The notes: generated from the letters alone by a model not told the origin. A stretch of DNA of 64,000 nt from Loripinus fragilis (GCA_964019695.1 OZ026515.1:134288549-134352548), one strand, 5' to 3'; positions 11,577 to 24,366 are shown, counted from the stretch's first letter. Translations and numbers: made by a program.

Positions 11577-12699
11577 TATTTACAATATACTCTATCGTGA
11601 TAAAAACAGGACGATTGTTTACCTTAGTTTAACGGTCTATCTCCCACACATGTTACTTAATAGCGAGCACAGTTGATGATCAAAAATGAATTCTCATTCA
11701 AAACGAAGTAGATATATTACATGAATTTAGGAAAACCCGTTTTAAATATACGCACTAGCGGGCAAGGGTACATAGACGGCTCGTCTATGTGTATTTGTTG
11801 AGTGTGCTTAGTGTCTCCAGTCGTTATTTCAACAAAATAAAACGAACGTCTTATTTAGGGAAATTGCCCGCCTTATCGCTAGAAACTCTTTAAATGCATT
11901 GTAAACGTTTGAAATAGGTAATACCCATTGTCGTAAACGGGTAATACAACTTCGCTAAAAGTGAACATACTGTTCCTTTATTGTTTAAAATTGTCGTTGT
12001 CGTCTAAGCGTAGTTCACTGTGTTGGAGCTTTTGCGCCACTTTTGACTTGTCTTCAGTCAACAGTAGGTGTGTATAAGAGGCTATGTATATGTAACGCCA
12101 TTACTGTAGTTCCTATTGAACAATATATCCATGTTTGTATAACACATGTGGTGTTTGATGCTGCATGAGAGAGCTCGAGCACTTATCGCATGTAGATGAA
12201 CGCCGGAAACTACCTTATATAGAGTGTCTTATTTTAGATAAAATGTAACGTTTTCAAAAGTTACATGTGGAAAGCAAGTCACTGAGACCTCCACTGTCGT
12301 TATGATTTAGACATTATCATGTCTTGTCCATTTTTTCACCTTTTATTTTTCATCTTCATATGTTCCATTCAAGATGATTTTCTGTCAATCTTTAGTGTAT
12401 GCTTGGGGCTTGAGTATGGGGATCTTACGAGTAAATGCACTAGAGATGTTTGCATAACGGTAGCTGATTTGTTCTTATTCATACTACTGAAAATTTCGTG
12501 AAAGATAAAAAAAAGTTGACTCAGTTCTCGTTATGCGAATATATAGGTGTTCTTTCAATTTTTGCCTACTTTTTTCACATGCTAACATAACTTACGATTC
12601 AGCATCAAACATTCTACAGCTATTCCATTACCATTTCTATCAAATAAAATCAAGTTTTACCTTATTTGTGTGCCAAACATTCTTATTCTAGGAGAAACA
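11577..12699. other. Mostly unassigned; possible outer repeat end
   Basis: At about 11,862-11,893, GCCCGCCTTATCGCTAGAA is roughly the reverse complement of CTCTAGCGATAGGGCG at about 9,152. An older element may therefore enclose 9,152-11,893. A short palindrome (CATAGACGGCTCGTCTATG) lies at about 11,771. Confidence 0.4.
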
Positions 12700-14494
12700 T
12701 ACCTGGCAAAGAGTATAAAACCAATCAGGAATACACTGCCTTTGTATTAGGAAACTTTTTATCATATCTTATTTTCTTTATTAATAATACACCTTCTATT
12801 GCTTCAATCAGGAGATGTTCATCCCAATCTAGGACCCTCTTCAGTCTCATCTGATACGTCTGACAATTTGTCTCGTTCTTCAGCATCGTCTATCTTAGAT
12901 TCTATAAATCTTTCTCGTCATCTATCTTTTGTTCATCACAATGTACAGAGTATTGTTCCAAAACTAGATATAATCTTGGCAGAATTGTTTGACGTTGATG
13001 TTTTAGCTTTCACGGAAGCTTGGCTTAATCCCAATATAGACAGTGACGATATCCCATAATCTCATTTCATCATCCAGAGCGTAAAGATAGAATTACAGAC
13101 AGTCACGGCGGTGTAGTTGTCTATATAAAGGATAGCATACATTACGTGAGGCGTAGAGATCTTGAACCAAATGGGTAGAGTGTATTTGGGTCAAATTGAC
13201 CCTGCGACAGAAGTATGTTCTCTTTTGGGGTATTCTATAGACCGCTGAGTGCTGATGCTCTATACATCTGGCAGTTGATACGGGTATAAATGATATAATT
13301 ATTATTGGCGATTTTAACTATAGTATGGTCAAAGCACACACATCAAATAAAATCAAAAGCATTTGTGAGCAGTTTTCCCTCACACAAACTATCGATAACC
13401 CCACACATTTCACTGAAATTCTTCGTCTCTAATAGACATAATACTAACAATTAAAGAAACTAATATGATCTACAGCGGAGTTGGAGATCCTTTCTTAAAC
13501 CAAGAAATAAGGTTTCATTGTCCAGTCTTTGGCATTCTTAACTTCACCAAACCAAAAGTTAAATCATATACCCGTCATACCTGATCATACGACCGAGATG
13601 ACTAAAATTGTCTTCGTGAAAAGCTGCAGATACAAACTGGAACATCTTGTCTGATCCTGACATAAATACACATACTAAAAATATTACAGACCATATTATT
13701 AGCATATCTTAAACTTGCATACAAAACAGATTAACCAGAATAAAACCAGATGAATCTATTTGGTTGAATACCAATATAAAACGCTACATCAGAAAATGTA
13801 AAAGAGCCTATAAACAAGCAAATCGCACAAATATTCCATCACACTGGCGAAAATTCAGAGCTTTCCGTAATAAAGTGATATCTATGATTTGAGAATCTAA
13901 GAAAACTCTGGTCGAAACAATTGAAAATAAACTTAATTCCAACACATTGACCTAAAGAGACTGGTGGTCAGCACTAAAATCTGACACATCACCAACTAAC
14001 TCATCCTCAATCCCCCCACTTGAAAACAATGGACAGATTTACACAGAAAATCTTGACAAAGCAAATCTTTTCCAATAATTATTTCATAGAACAAACTCTT
14101 ATAAATGATAATGTGAACGTACCAGATGTAGCTAATTATAATATAGTAAATGAACTTAGCTCCATAATTCTCACACCTGCAGAAATCGAAGTAGTCTTAA
14201 AATCTCATCCTGTTGAGAAGCCCTCGGACCTGACGGTATCAGTAACAAGATTCTTCGTGAATTGTCTGTTGAACTCTCACTGCCATTCTGTTCTCTATTC
14301 AACCAGTCTCTACAGACAGGTTGTTTCCAGATTGCTGGAAGATATCTAATGCTTGTCTCATCCCTAAGTCAGGGAATCGCTCTTTTATATCCAACTATCG
14401 ACCTGTTTCTCTTTTATGCACATCTGAGAAGGTATTTGAAAGAACTATTTTAAGCACATTTACAATCATTTTCAAGATAATGATATTCTCACTC
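12700..14494 (+). mobile_element. CR1-like LINE, 5' part, pseudogenised
   Basis: A hydrophobic leader (FSLLIIHLLLLQ) is followed by a 2A-like GDVHPNLGP at 12,811-12,837 and an AP-endonuclease start (HNVQSIVPKL, ELFDVDVLAFTEAWL) up to a stop at 13,057-13,059. After frameshifted sequence, RT begins at about 14,218 with GPDGISNKILRELS, PDCWKISNACLIPKSGN and NYRPVSLL. Homology is cut at 14,494 by another LINE and resumes at 16,801. Several frameshifts and stops make it inactive. Confidence 0.8.
12811..12837 (+). other. Degenerate 2A-like motif in LINE
   Basis: It encodes GDVHPNLGP directly before the endonuclease. Canonical 2A is D(V/I)ExNPGP. Here E is H and the first P of the PGP is replaced by L, so ribosome skipping is probably lost. 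Leu-rich LLLLQS precedes it. Confidence 0.7.
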
Positions 14495-16800
14495 GTTTGT
14501 GACTCTGCATACTTGATGGCGTTTCGATGTGCAAATGATGTAAAATTAAGAAATTTTCAATATAAATATTTAATGCGCACTGTACCAAATAACAGATATA
14601 TATTTAAATGCAAAATAGCACCGACAGTTTTATGCCATTTCTGTTCCATGCAAGAAGAGAACAATGCACATTTTTCTGGGATTGCATATATTCTCAAGAG
14701 TTTTGGTCACACATAAGAATTTTTCTAAATGGCCATAATATGCAAGTTGACATTTCCTATCTGAACATTAGTTTTGGAATGCTAAATCATAATAGTATGA
14801 AAAATGAAATGATTAATTTTATAATTCTGCTAGCGAAATACTACATTTATACATCAAAATACAAACAGCAAAAACATTTTTGAAGGTTTTAAAAAGCTAC
14901 TAAAACAAAGAAAAGACATGAACATTATAATGCCTTGTCTTAAGAAAAAATTGATTATCATAATCAGAAATGGGGTTTTCTAGGTACTGTCTTATAACAA
15001 TGCAATTTGTTTCTCTAGCTCAATAATACATCTTTCAAAATAAAATGCTTGCTTCTCTCAAAAATGTTTATCTACTATTTTCAGCGTAAGTACATCAGAT
15101 CCAAGCCATAACCAATTAATATTGTTCATATCCTTTAAGCATCTTACAACGGCATTTGCCCAGTCAAAGCACTTTGAGAGACATGTGTTATGCTAAATGC
15201 GGATGGATACAGGTTACAATTATTATTAACTTACAGTGAGCCACTTTAGTTACGCACCAATTTTTCAGCGCCCTCATTTTTTGACAAAAATTGTGGAATC
15301 GAACATTCTCTATGATAATTTATTTATTGACATTTTATCTGTTTGATAACATCGAAAAAAATTTATTGGAATCACTCATGCGAATCATTCTGCTACTCAA
15401 AGGCAATTTTGACAAATTTTGAAAAATGCACGTGCAAGCAGAACGTCTAAATTTTCTATTTTTGTTTTGTGCTAGGCATTATCCATGGTGATCGTTGTGA
15501 CAGAAAAACACCAAAAACAATTTATTTATTCAAGTTAAACCCCCTTTTTCGGTCGTTGAATTTAGTAACACAGTTACTTTTTGAAGAAATGCTTGTTTTA
15601 ACGTCATATTTACGTCAATTACAATAGTCAAACTGGATTTTCTTCGCAAACTATTTTGTAATGAGTCACTTGTTGACATAGAAGTATCAAAACACTAAAA
15701 CATCTTATCATTGACACGTCTTATAGCCTTGGTAGTAGTGACGTCATCACTAACGTCAACACCATGACGCCAATAAATCCATTATTTTTTTTTACGAAAA
15801 TAAACGGCGGATACATGGTTTTTTAAAATGAAATCATAAAACAAGTGTTTTGATAACTAGTTTACTCAGAATCATACGAAATTTTAACTTATTAAAAGAA
15901 AGTACTAAAACCAACTTTTTTCAAACCTTAGTCAGCTGGGAACCAAAATAGTAAAACATTAAAAAAAAACTATGAAGTTAACAATCACATTCCAGTCTTA
16001 GATATTGCAAAGAATAAATCGGCTCTTATATCTGGCATAGCAGAAATTCGACCCTGAAAAAAGTGCAATGTGATCTGAGTTTCAATTGAGATAATGCAAT
16101 GTGAAATGTTGTTTTGAGGGTAGTGCACTTAAAAATCCATTTTCTCCTTCGTTTCTGATCTGATCACAACGAAATTTCGATGGCTAATGCAAATATAGAT
16201 GCGCTGCTTTACGTTGATAGTCTCAGAATAAATATATCACATTTATTATTAGAGTAATTTTACATTTTATAAGTGGTGCATAACTAAAGTGGCTCACTGT
16301 ATTTATTTATTAGTTATACTTATTTATTTATTCCTCTTTCTCTTCCTTAGTTTTGTATTGGGTTTATCTGCTACCATTTTCCAAATTGGCATAAATCCTT
16401 TTACAACATCTAGAATTGCATTCATACATCATCTTGAGAAGCAAATAAATTATTGTTATATATTGTTAAGTGATATTGTACATGTGATGTTATATACGGC
16501 TCAATAAAAGTTTGGCACGGATTTTAAAATCGCGTCCACGTTTGAATAATTAAAAACTTACAAATGGCATTATAAAAGGCGTTGGTGGTTACTGAGATTC
16601 AACGTTTGATTCGAATTCTCTATTGAGACAGCCTTTTTCTCATCAGGTATTTCATAACTATATAATTTACCCACGTATAAATTAATCTTTGATGCTTGTG
16701 CAAAACTTTTGTTGAGCAGTGTTGAATATGATGTTTCAACATGTATCATGATTGTGATGTTTAAATGCTATTCTAAATAAAGATATACATGACAAAAAAA
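14495..16800 (+). mobile_element. L1-like LINE insertion, 5'-truncated, with 8-bp target duplication
   Basis: TCTCACTC flanks it at 14,487-14,494 and 16,801-16,808. The right end is AATAAAGATATACATGAC plus a short A-run. The left part encodes an L1-type ORF2 C-terminus (FQYKYLMRTVPNNRYIFKCK, then a C..C..H-like knuckle and HFSGIAY..SFGH) with a frameshift at about 14,710. Removing the insert restores the RT frame of the host LINE. A Tc1-type element lies inside it at 15,234-16,299. Confidence 0.85.
15234..16299. mobile_element. Non-autonomous Tc1/mariner-type element
   Basis: Terminal inverted repeats of about 28 bp begin CAGTGAGCCACTTTAGTTA and close as its complement with one mismatch (TAACTAAAGTGGCTCACTG). 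TA dinucleotides flank both ends (15,232-15,233 and 16,300-16,301). The 1.07-kb interior has no transposase-like frame. Confidence 0.8.
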
Positions 16801-17268
16801 TCTCACTCCTCATCAATCTGGATTCATTCCAGGAGACTCAATTGTTAATCGACCTACCTATCTGTATGATCTTTTTCATATGCTCTTTATTTTGGAAAGG
16901 AGGTAAGGGTAGTCTTTTGTGATACCAGTAAAGCTTTTGACCATGTCTGGCATGAGGGTCTCCTAAAAAAGCTTGATTCGACTTTTTGCTGATGACACTA
17001 GCTTATTTATTTTTGTTGAAAATCAAGATATGACAGCAGAACTTTTAAACATGGATCTAGAAAAAATAATGGAGTGGGCTAAACGTTGGATTATAACCTT
17101 TATTCCAACAAATACAGAATCTCTTCTCATCTCACGTAAAATCAATCAACCTTTTCATCCACCTCTCTTTATGGATAATCAAATCATCGAAGAAGTCTCG
17201 TTTCGTAAGCATTTAGGCATTTTCCTTTCAAATGACTGTTCTTGGCATAAACATATCGAATTAACGTG
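16801..17268 (+). mobile_element. CR1-like LINE, 3' continuation
   Basis: The RT resumes with HQSGFIPGDSIVNRP. It is followed by CDTSKAFDHVWHEGLLKKL at about 16,920-16,975, FADDTSLF at about 16,982 (catalytic motif C), and then EWAKRWIITFIPTNTESLL and KHLGIFLSNDCSWHKHIEL. It ends at about 17,268. Some RT between motif A and FADD is deleted. Confidence 0.8.
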
Positions 17269-18281
17269 ATCAGCCATGTGACCGAATAACAGCCATGTGA
17301 ACTACGTTAGCCTATGATAGTTTCAAATGCTATTATGCAAATTCAAAGTTATACCTAATTCTTATTTATTGACATGCTGATTGCCTTAAAAAGTTTTAAT
17401 TAAAAGCTGCAAACAACCGGTATACAATATACCCTCATGATATTACAGTTATATATGTTAATTTTCAAATTCATTACTATCTAATGTGCCACCACAATCA
17501 TTTTCCCTGTCTACTAAGAGGTGCATACAATTATTGATAAGTTCTAAATGGTATTCACCTCTCATACAATAAAAGAACATGCATCCGCTCTACCACTTTC
17601 TGGTCGTAACCATGGAAACAATAACTGAACTATACAGAAAAACATAAACTTGTTTTGGCTTCAAAGCTTTAAAATCATTTTAGATTGATTTATCCAAAGC
17701 TTGTTCTAAAATTTTATGCTCAACTATCTTTATGCACATCAAATTCTGTAATATAATAACTAGGTGGAACAATTCTAACCACTATTGAATACAATTAATT
17801 TCATTTCCATTCTGCAAAAGGCCCGTGATTGTTTCCTTGGTTACAACCAGAAGCAGGTAAAACCAAATTCATGTATAACATCCCCATTACATATTGGCAG
17901 TATTCAAATATGCCAATATCTCTGCCACTATTTGACATACTTGCTAAAAGTTATTGAAATATTGTTTTTGTTATATACCTTATTACCCCATCCACTTTAA
18001 AGGACTGTAATTGTTACAAATTATTCAGTTTTCATATCATATTGATAATGTCAATAAGACTCAACTCAATTCTCCTTTTAGCTAATTCAAAACTTATTAT
18101 TATTAGCTGGAATCACTTTAACACTTCTAGAGATAGATAGGCTGTATTGTCTTCGAAAAGTTTTAATGACTAAAAAAATGTTTCCTATATATCTGGTTAC
18201 CCCACCCACTTTCAACGTTTATAATTGTTACCAAATAAAACTTTACTTATTAATTTTGCTTAAATCATATTGATACTGTTA

Positions 18282-19605
18282 CGAGGGCTGTTCAAATATG
18301 AATGCAAGTAGCTTCATAACTTTCTTCACATATATGCTACAACACAATGCTATAACTTTCTGGAAAGAACTATTTGTCGTCTTTAAAATAGCACCAAACA
18401 TAAAGTAACACTCACTATATTTCTCGAGTTACATACGTTTATATAAAACCCATCCCTGTATACTGATGTTTTTCTGAAGCAAATTGCCATACACGTTTTG
18501 GTACATGTGCGGATATAGTGTCATATCTTTGTAAGTTTGAGACAAAATGGCACAAAATTTTAGATACAAATTTAACATACATTTATATAGTAGCATGCAG
18601 AAAAAAGTTTATATTATCTTGTTTCAATCTCGAGTAAACAGGCACGTTTGTGACGTCATTAATTTTATGATAAACGTCATTTTGAGTTGTCTACTGGTGA
18701 TGTAATAATGAACATAGCTGTGTCTTTTTCTTTGCATTTTGCTTAAAACATGCTTAATAGGCATTAGGAAGTTTTCAAAACGCTCCGTCCTCTATTTTCA
18801 AAGTTATTACATTTCATATCATTTTTCAAGTGTTTTTCTGTTTCTTAATGACGTGTTTACATTGATTAAAATATGTTCAATCAGACTAGTCCTCAAGACG
18901 AGGTGAGTAATTTTATTGTAAATAATGCCTATTTTGGTAAAACTTAAAGTTAACGTTCAAATTTAGATTAAACTCGCGATGTAATGGCAACAACATTAAG
19001 TATAAGTTCTATAACTCTCTTTACTTAAGGCAGTTTTGACGTAATAAAAATGCTTTTCAGCGTTTAAAAATTACTCACTATCCTTCTATAATTTGTAAGA
19101 ACCACTCAATGTGAGCGATCAGCATATTTTCTTTGAGTTAAAACTAGTTTAAATGTTGCTTCGTGCATTTCGTTAGAGAAAAGTTTGAATGAAAACTGAA
19201 AGGTGATGCTTTGTTTACCATTTATTTGCAAACATAAAGAGACTTTAGTTAAACCGATTTGATGTAAATAAACAAAATCATGTCGGATTTTCGCAAATTT
19301 CACAGAATTATTTTATAAGTATATGGGGATACTTCCTTAAGAATTTCTAGAAAATTCACTGATTTATCGAAGAGTTATATGCTCGTCTATATCACTGGTA
19401 TGTTCGAAGCATTGAGTTTCTTAGTATACAAAAGTGATCCTCATTCAAAGGGCTATAACTCGATTAGTATACTGTATTTTTTATTTAGGTCTGGTGCTAG
19501 TTTAAAGGTGACATATAATCCTTTATAGAAACGTATACCATTTTGTCGTAGCATATATGTGACGAAAATTATGAAGCTACTTGCAACATATTTGAACAGC
19601 CCTCG
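18282..19605. mobile_element. CGAGGG-ended mariner-like non-autonomous element
   Basis: The ends are CGAGGGCTGTTCAAATAT and its complement ATATTTGAACAGCCCTCG. The inverted similarity extends inward (TGCAAGTAGCTTCATAA). TA flanks both ends (18,280-18,281 and 19,606-19,607). It is 1.32 kb, without a transposase frame, and is inserted in the X-box tandem array. Confidence 0.85.
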
Positions 19606-20278
19606 TAATATGTTTCAACTTAACTACCTTTTATACACATTGGGAACTTGCATTATAACCATCTGTTCATTTTACTGTTTAAAGGCGCAATATATTTAAT
19701 ATCCAATTTACAACAGGCCTGTATTTGTTTCCATGGTAACGGCAAGAAAAAGGTAAACCTCATACATGTTTTTACAGTCCATAAAGCTCGGAGGCCCCTA
19801 TCAAATATTGGCAGTATGCAAATATGCCATCGTCCCTACCACTATTGGTAAACTTTGTTTAAAAATCACTAAAATTCGTTTTGGTTATATATCTGGTTAC
19901 CCCACCCACGTTTATAAATGTTACTATATCAAACTAAACATATTAATTTTGCTGGAATCATATTGATAATATTAATATATCTCAACAAAACTATCTTTTA
20001 AACATATTAAAACTTGAATTATATCCAACTGGAAATGTTTAACCACTTTAAGATGCAATTTATTTAATCTCTATTTTGCGACAGTACTCTGATTGTTTCC
20101 ATGGTTACTCCCAGAAGGTGGTGAAATCTACGCATGATTTCGTATTTTATGAAAGCTTATACCATTTAGAACTTACCATTAACTATATATGTCTCTATGT
20201 ATGCTGGGGGAATGGCTGTAGTAGTTCAAAAATGCCCAAAATAGGCTTTTTTTCAAAACTGGCTACCCCACCAACTTG

Positions 20279-20292
20279 GTTGCCATGGTAAC
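20279..20292. promoter_or_regulatory. X-box (RFX site) consensus
   Basis: GTTGCCATGGTAAC, with both half-sites matching the RFX consensus. An identical copy lies at 21,001. It is one of nine in the array. Function is untested. Confidence 0.5.
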
Positions 20293-21000
20293 AAGGAAAC
20301 TGAAATATTTTGAACATTTTTATTTTTTCATTACTGACACCTAGCATCAGTGGATATCCCTAAAATAAAATTCATCCCTTTTGATATTTCCTGTCTCAAC
20401 AACTATCATTTAAAAATGGTAAAAAAGTGCAATTTCACGTTGCCATGGAAACCAAATTGAGACACAAAACCAAACTAGCCTGTGTGCAACTTTTCAAGTT
20501 TGTATCGATGCTTCGTATGCTATATAAACTAATGTCTACACATTTGTGTTTGTTGGTCATTTTATTCCGTAAAGTTAGGCATTTTTCCTATTTTGCTATT
20601 ATGTTGCTACTTTGGTTGCCATGGATACCCAATATAGATATTTTTTGACCTTTTTTAATTCTTTCATTTAAGACACAAGGCATTAGTGTATATTCCTTAT
20701 GCTGACACCTTTAATCTCACCTTTGCTGTAAAAAGATAATTTGGATAGAAATTTGTCAATTTAAGCCTCCAAAAATATTATAGAGATAGCCCCTCTTCGT
20801 TGCCATAGAAACATACTCTGCAAGTTTTTTTATCCTTTTCCATTTGTGATATTGAAAGTTAATACCTTATTGATTATTTTCATACAACATAAACCATTAG
20901 ACTTTAAAAGATAAATAGGCTGCATTGTCTTCAAAAAGTGTAATTTTTCATTTTTCAAAACTAAAAAACATGCTTCTGGAGGCAAAATCTTTACCTGGTC

Positions 21001-21014
21001 GTTGCCATGGTAAC
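21001..21014. promoter_or_regulatory. X-box (RFX site) consensus
   Basis: GTTGCCATGGTAAC, identical to the 20,279 copy. It is the right-most element of the array. Confidence 0.5.
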
Positions 21015-21506
21015 GCATGACAATTACCGTTTCCCTTTGGCTATGTGACTTTTATGTTATGAGGAATCTATTGCGCCAACTTTTTTGGCATTCTAAAAAA
21101 GTCACTTATCAGCTTTTCTACTGGGCCTGCATGATTCTTAGGGAGTGGTAAGGGCGTAAACACGCAATTTAGCTTTACTACGTTACCCTAAAATAATAGG
21201 AACTCCTATAGTTTGCCCAAATTGACAGGAGTCCGATTAATTTTCACCAAATCTTCGTGATAATCGTGCGTTTTCGTGAAGTACTCCGACCTTGGTCATG
21301 CTTTTAACAGGAATATGAAGATAATGTTGATTCAATAAATTGCAAATGGTCTGGTAGCCTAGTGGTTGGGTGGCATCTTACAGCTCAAGTCTACCTGTAT
21401 CGAAACCAGGAATAGCTTTTGTTTTTTGATAATTGTCAAATTGCATTTAAGATTGTTCTTGTATTTAACGTCATCTCGTGGTGAGCTTTACATCTTTTAT
21501 TTATAT

Positions 21507-21582
21507 TGCAAACAGTTTGTTCCCAGATCAGTACCGACAGAACGTCGATCCTGATCTAGATACAGACCGTTTGGCACTCTGA
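21507..21582. repeat. Short hairpin element, family A
   Basis: GCAAACAGTTTGTTCCCAGA is mirrored by TCTAGATACAGACCGTTTGGC. Confidence 0.65.
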
Positions 21583-21810
21583 TAGTGTTCCTGAAAGATG
21601 CTTTGAAAAAGTTTATATTAAAAAAAAGTCAGCAGATGACAAAAAAAGTATTAAACTCACCCAGCGTGCAAAGAGTTATTAAATTTCGAATTATTGAATT
21701 ATTCTCGATTCTTATGCCAGATTCAAAAAAAAGATATATCCATGTGCACACAAAATCATGAATAAAGACGAACAAAGTAGCAAATTAAAAAGAAGGAAGA
21801 AAAAAACCGA

Positions 21811-21886
21811 AATGCTACTGGACTCGAACCCACATCTTTTGAGCACAAAGGACAGTCTCTTATCCATTAGGCTATCGAGGGATTGT
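21811..21886 (-). repeat. tRNA-like SINE head
   Basis: On the minus strand, TAGCCTAATGG (A box) and GGTTCGAGTCC (B box) are about 30 bp apart. No stable acceptor stem pairs, so this is a tRNA-derived repeat, not a tRNA gene. A weaker plus-strand A-box-like stretch lies at 21,352-21,415. Confidence 0.5.
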
Positions 21887-22908
21887 GATTTTTTCATCCA
21901 TAAAAGTAATTGTGCCACACTCTAAAGCACACATTTTACGAAGATTTTCCGAAGATTGGAACAATGGTCATTGAATATTCATATTTCTCAGGTCAATTTA
22001 GACAAACAATATAAAATAATTTCTTATTCTCACATGTCAATATAATCTGTTAATTGTAAGTAAAGGACTAGCAATATGATTTTATTAAATTAAATGACCT
22101 GTAACTACTGTTATATACGTTACTTTTTTAATGCATTATTTTAAAGCAACACCATTGCTAGTGGATCAATTGCCATTAACTGAAGTACCAACAAAGCACG
22201 TATGTTTTATCTCGCAGACACTCATGTACACTAAGCAAATTTTCTTATTGGTCACATTACATTTTACGCTAGTTTTGAAAGTAAGATTCGGTTATACAAA
22301 ATCCATGCTTCTATAAATCGGCCAAGGTTTTGTCGAGACTCTGTGGGTCATTTCATTTAAAAATGATCGGTACTTCTTACACAGACGATGCTAGAGTAAA
22401 GGTACCCTCATTTCAAAAAGTCACATTTTTCTACAATATTAGATATTACACAGAGACGCTATCTATTTGTATTTTGTTTTGTTTTTTTTAAGATGTTTCT
22501 GACTACCGTGATTTAAGACGAACAAGCTTCAAATGATTTGCTTGAGTCAGCCTCCTCATTTCTGTTGCGCAGTATCATGAATAAAAACACTTCCAGCAGC
22601 TTGATCATAGAAAATTAGCTTTATGCATGCAATTTACATAGGCAGTTTGCACTTATTTTCTGCGACATGGCATTGAAATTTTTAGCGTTTATTCATTACT
22701 ACTAGACGTCAATGTTCTAGTATGGAAATTGAAAAAAAAATGCAAAGAGCCACTTAATGGATTTTTTAAGTTTTACATTCAAACCGGAAGTGCGCAGCAG
22801 CAGTGAAATGTTTGTCATCACAAAATGGACGAATCAAGTTCTATTTTGTTAGGCAACTCTTTTTCAGATAAAATAAAACGCATACAAAATTTTAGCACGT
22901 GCTACTGG

Positions 22909-24366
22909 TGGGACCCCCAGGGGCTAGGGGGATCTGGGGAGAATGGCTATTTATTTTTAGGGAGCTTGGGAGCACTGGTAATTATTTTCAGGGATTTGGG
23001 GAGCAAGCTCATAGTTTTAGGGATTTAGGGAGCCCTACCAAAAGAGTTTAAAAGAATCTCACCTTAAAGGAAAAGCCTTCATTTCGGTTTTTTTTATTCT
23101 TCGGCGTCCCCCTTTCATGATCTAAATATATTTCTTTCGGCCTAACATGCTGATCTGGATTTTGTATTGGTGACTGATATGGCGAATGATTTTATTATCG
23201 TGGGAAGTTATCCTTAAAATTGTTGATTTTTAGGTTGATAATAACTTATTTTGGAACACTCAGAATGCTCGAGATTACACCATTTTAATACAAAATTTCC
23301 GGGGAGCATGCCCCCGGACCCCCTAGCACAAATCTGAATCCACACCATTACAGGGCTATCTACACCCCTGGTATGTAATATTTGATGTAAAAAGGAAAAA
23401 AAATCCATTTTTTTACTTTTCTTTGGCTCCTGGGGGCTATTATTCCCCCTTGTAAATTGTGAATGTATTTATTTTGTGCTAACGTGCGCATCTGGATTGA
23501 TCTTAGAGAAAAAATATGGCACAAAATTTGGGTTGATTTATTTTCCTAAAATTGTTGATTTTTAGGTTGATAATACTATACTTTGGAACAGATCGCATCA
23601 TTTTTAGCAAACATTTTCCGGGGGAGCATGCCCCGAACCCCCTAGCACAAGTCTGAATCAACATCATAAGAGGGCTAATTACGCACCCGGTATATAATTT
23701 TCTTTCTAGGTAATTAGATGCTTTTTATTCAAACTTTGATGAATGTTTATCAGATATATTCTTACTTGTTGAAAATGAAGCTAAACTTACATATAGGGCC
23801 TAATAGCAATTATAACACTTTCTATGGTTACAAGGTAATTGCTTACACTTTGTCTAAGAAAATCTGGTTTCATCTATTGGAAAAAAAACCCTCCCCCATC
23901 AGAAAAACAAATGGTCTAGCTACCCCTAATAAAAAGATCAAATCTAGAGAGCATTCCTCCATACCTATTCTACCATGTCAAGCAGCAAAATTTTCAGGAT
24001 GGCCTCATACTTTGAGTTATATAATATCATGCATTTCATTAAATAATTATATATCGTGTATTCCGTGGCTAAGCCCTATTTTTACATGTATAACGTAAAC
24101 TATTAAAGTGAATATTAATATAATTCATCCGCTCGTGTATAGCTTCAAAGTTTTTAAGTTTGTGAATTTAATCCCATGGAACGAAAAATACATTTTAGGG
24201 AGAAATGGCTTAAGATTTGGGTAGAAGCTGAATTAAATTTAAGGATTTGGGGAGCAAAGGAAAATACTTTCAGGGAGCTGAGGGATTTTCTTTCAGTGAT
24301 TTTGGGAGATCAGTGCATTATTTTCAGGGATCAAGGGAGCACCGATCCCCCAGGGGGCCTCACTGA
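22909..24366. mobile_element. Candidate foldback/inverted-end element with GGGATTTGGGGAGCA repeats
   Basis: The left end GTGGGACCCCCAGGGG is partly mirrored by CCCCCAGGGGGCCTCAC at the right end. Both terminal regions carry the direct word TTTTCAGGGATTTGGGGAGC. The interior contains a tandem duplication at 23,213-23,360 and 23,545-23,695 with GGGGAGCATGCCCC. No protein is recognised. Confidence 0.5.
23213..23695. repeat. Tandem duplication, period about 330 bp
   Basis: The blocks AATTGTTGATTTTTAGGTTG, GGGGAGCATGCCCC and ACCCCCTAGCACAAxTCTGA each occur twice in the same order, about 330 bp apart, roughly 80% alike by eye. Confidence 0.75.

Larger units (their letters stand above)
17606..21014. 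repeat. Decayed tandem array with X-box cores (period near 185 bp)
   Basis: Nine RFX X-box-like palindromes start at 17,606; 17,831; 19,727; 20,095; 20,279; 20,439; 20,615; 20,799 and 21,001. After removing the 1.3-kb element at 18,282, the spacings are about 225, 570, 368, 184, 160, 176, 184 and 202 bp, mostly near multiples of 185. Other shared phrases are GGTTACCCCACCCAC (18,197 and 19,894), TGGCAGTATGCAAATATGCC and AACCAGAAGCAGGTAAAA-like stretches. The surrounding unit sequence is much more diverged than the core. Confidence 0.7.
21083..22890. other. No gene seen
   Basis: Contains two tRNA-like scraps and one family A hairpin (listed separately). The remainder is AT-rich with no recognised protein. 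Confidence 0.4.

Noticed and set aside
21811..21886. tRNA gene on the minus strand
   Set aside because: B box is perfect, but the anticodon arm and acceptor stem do not pair.
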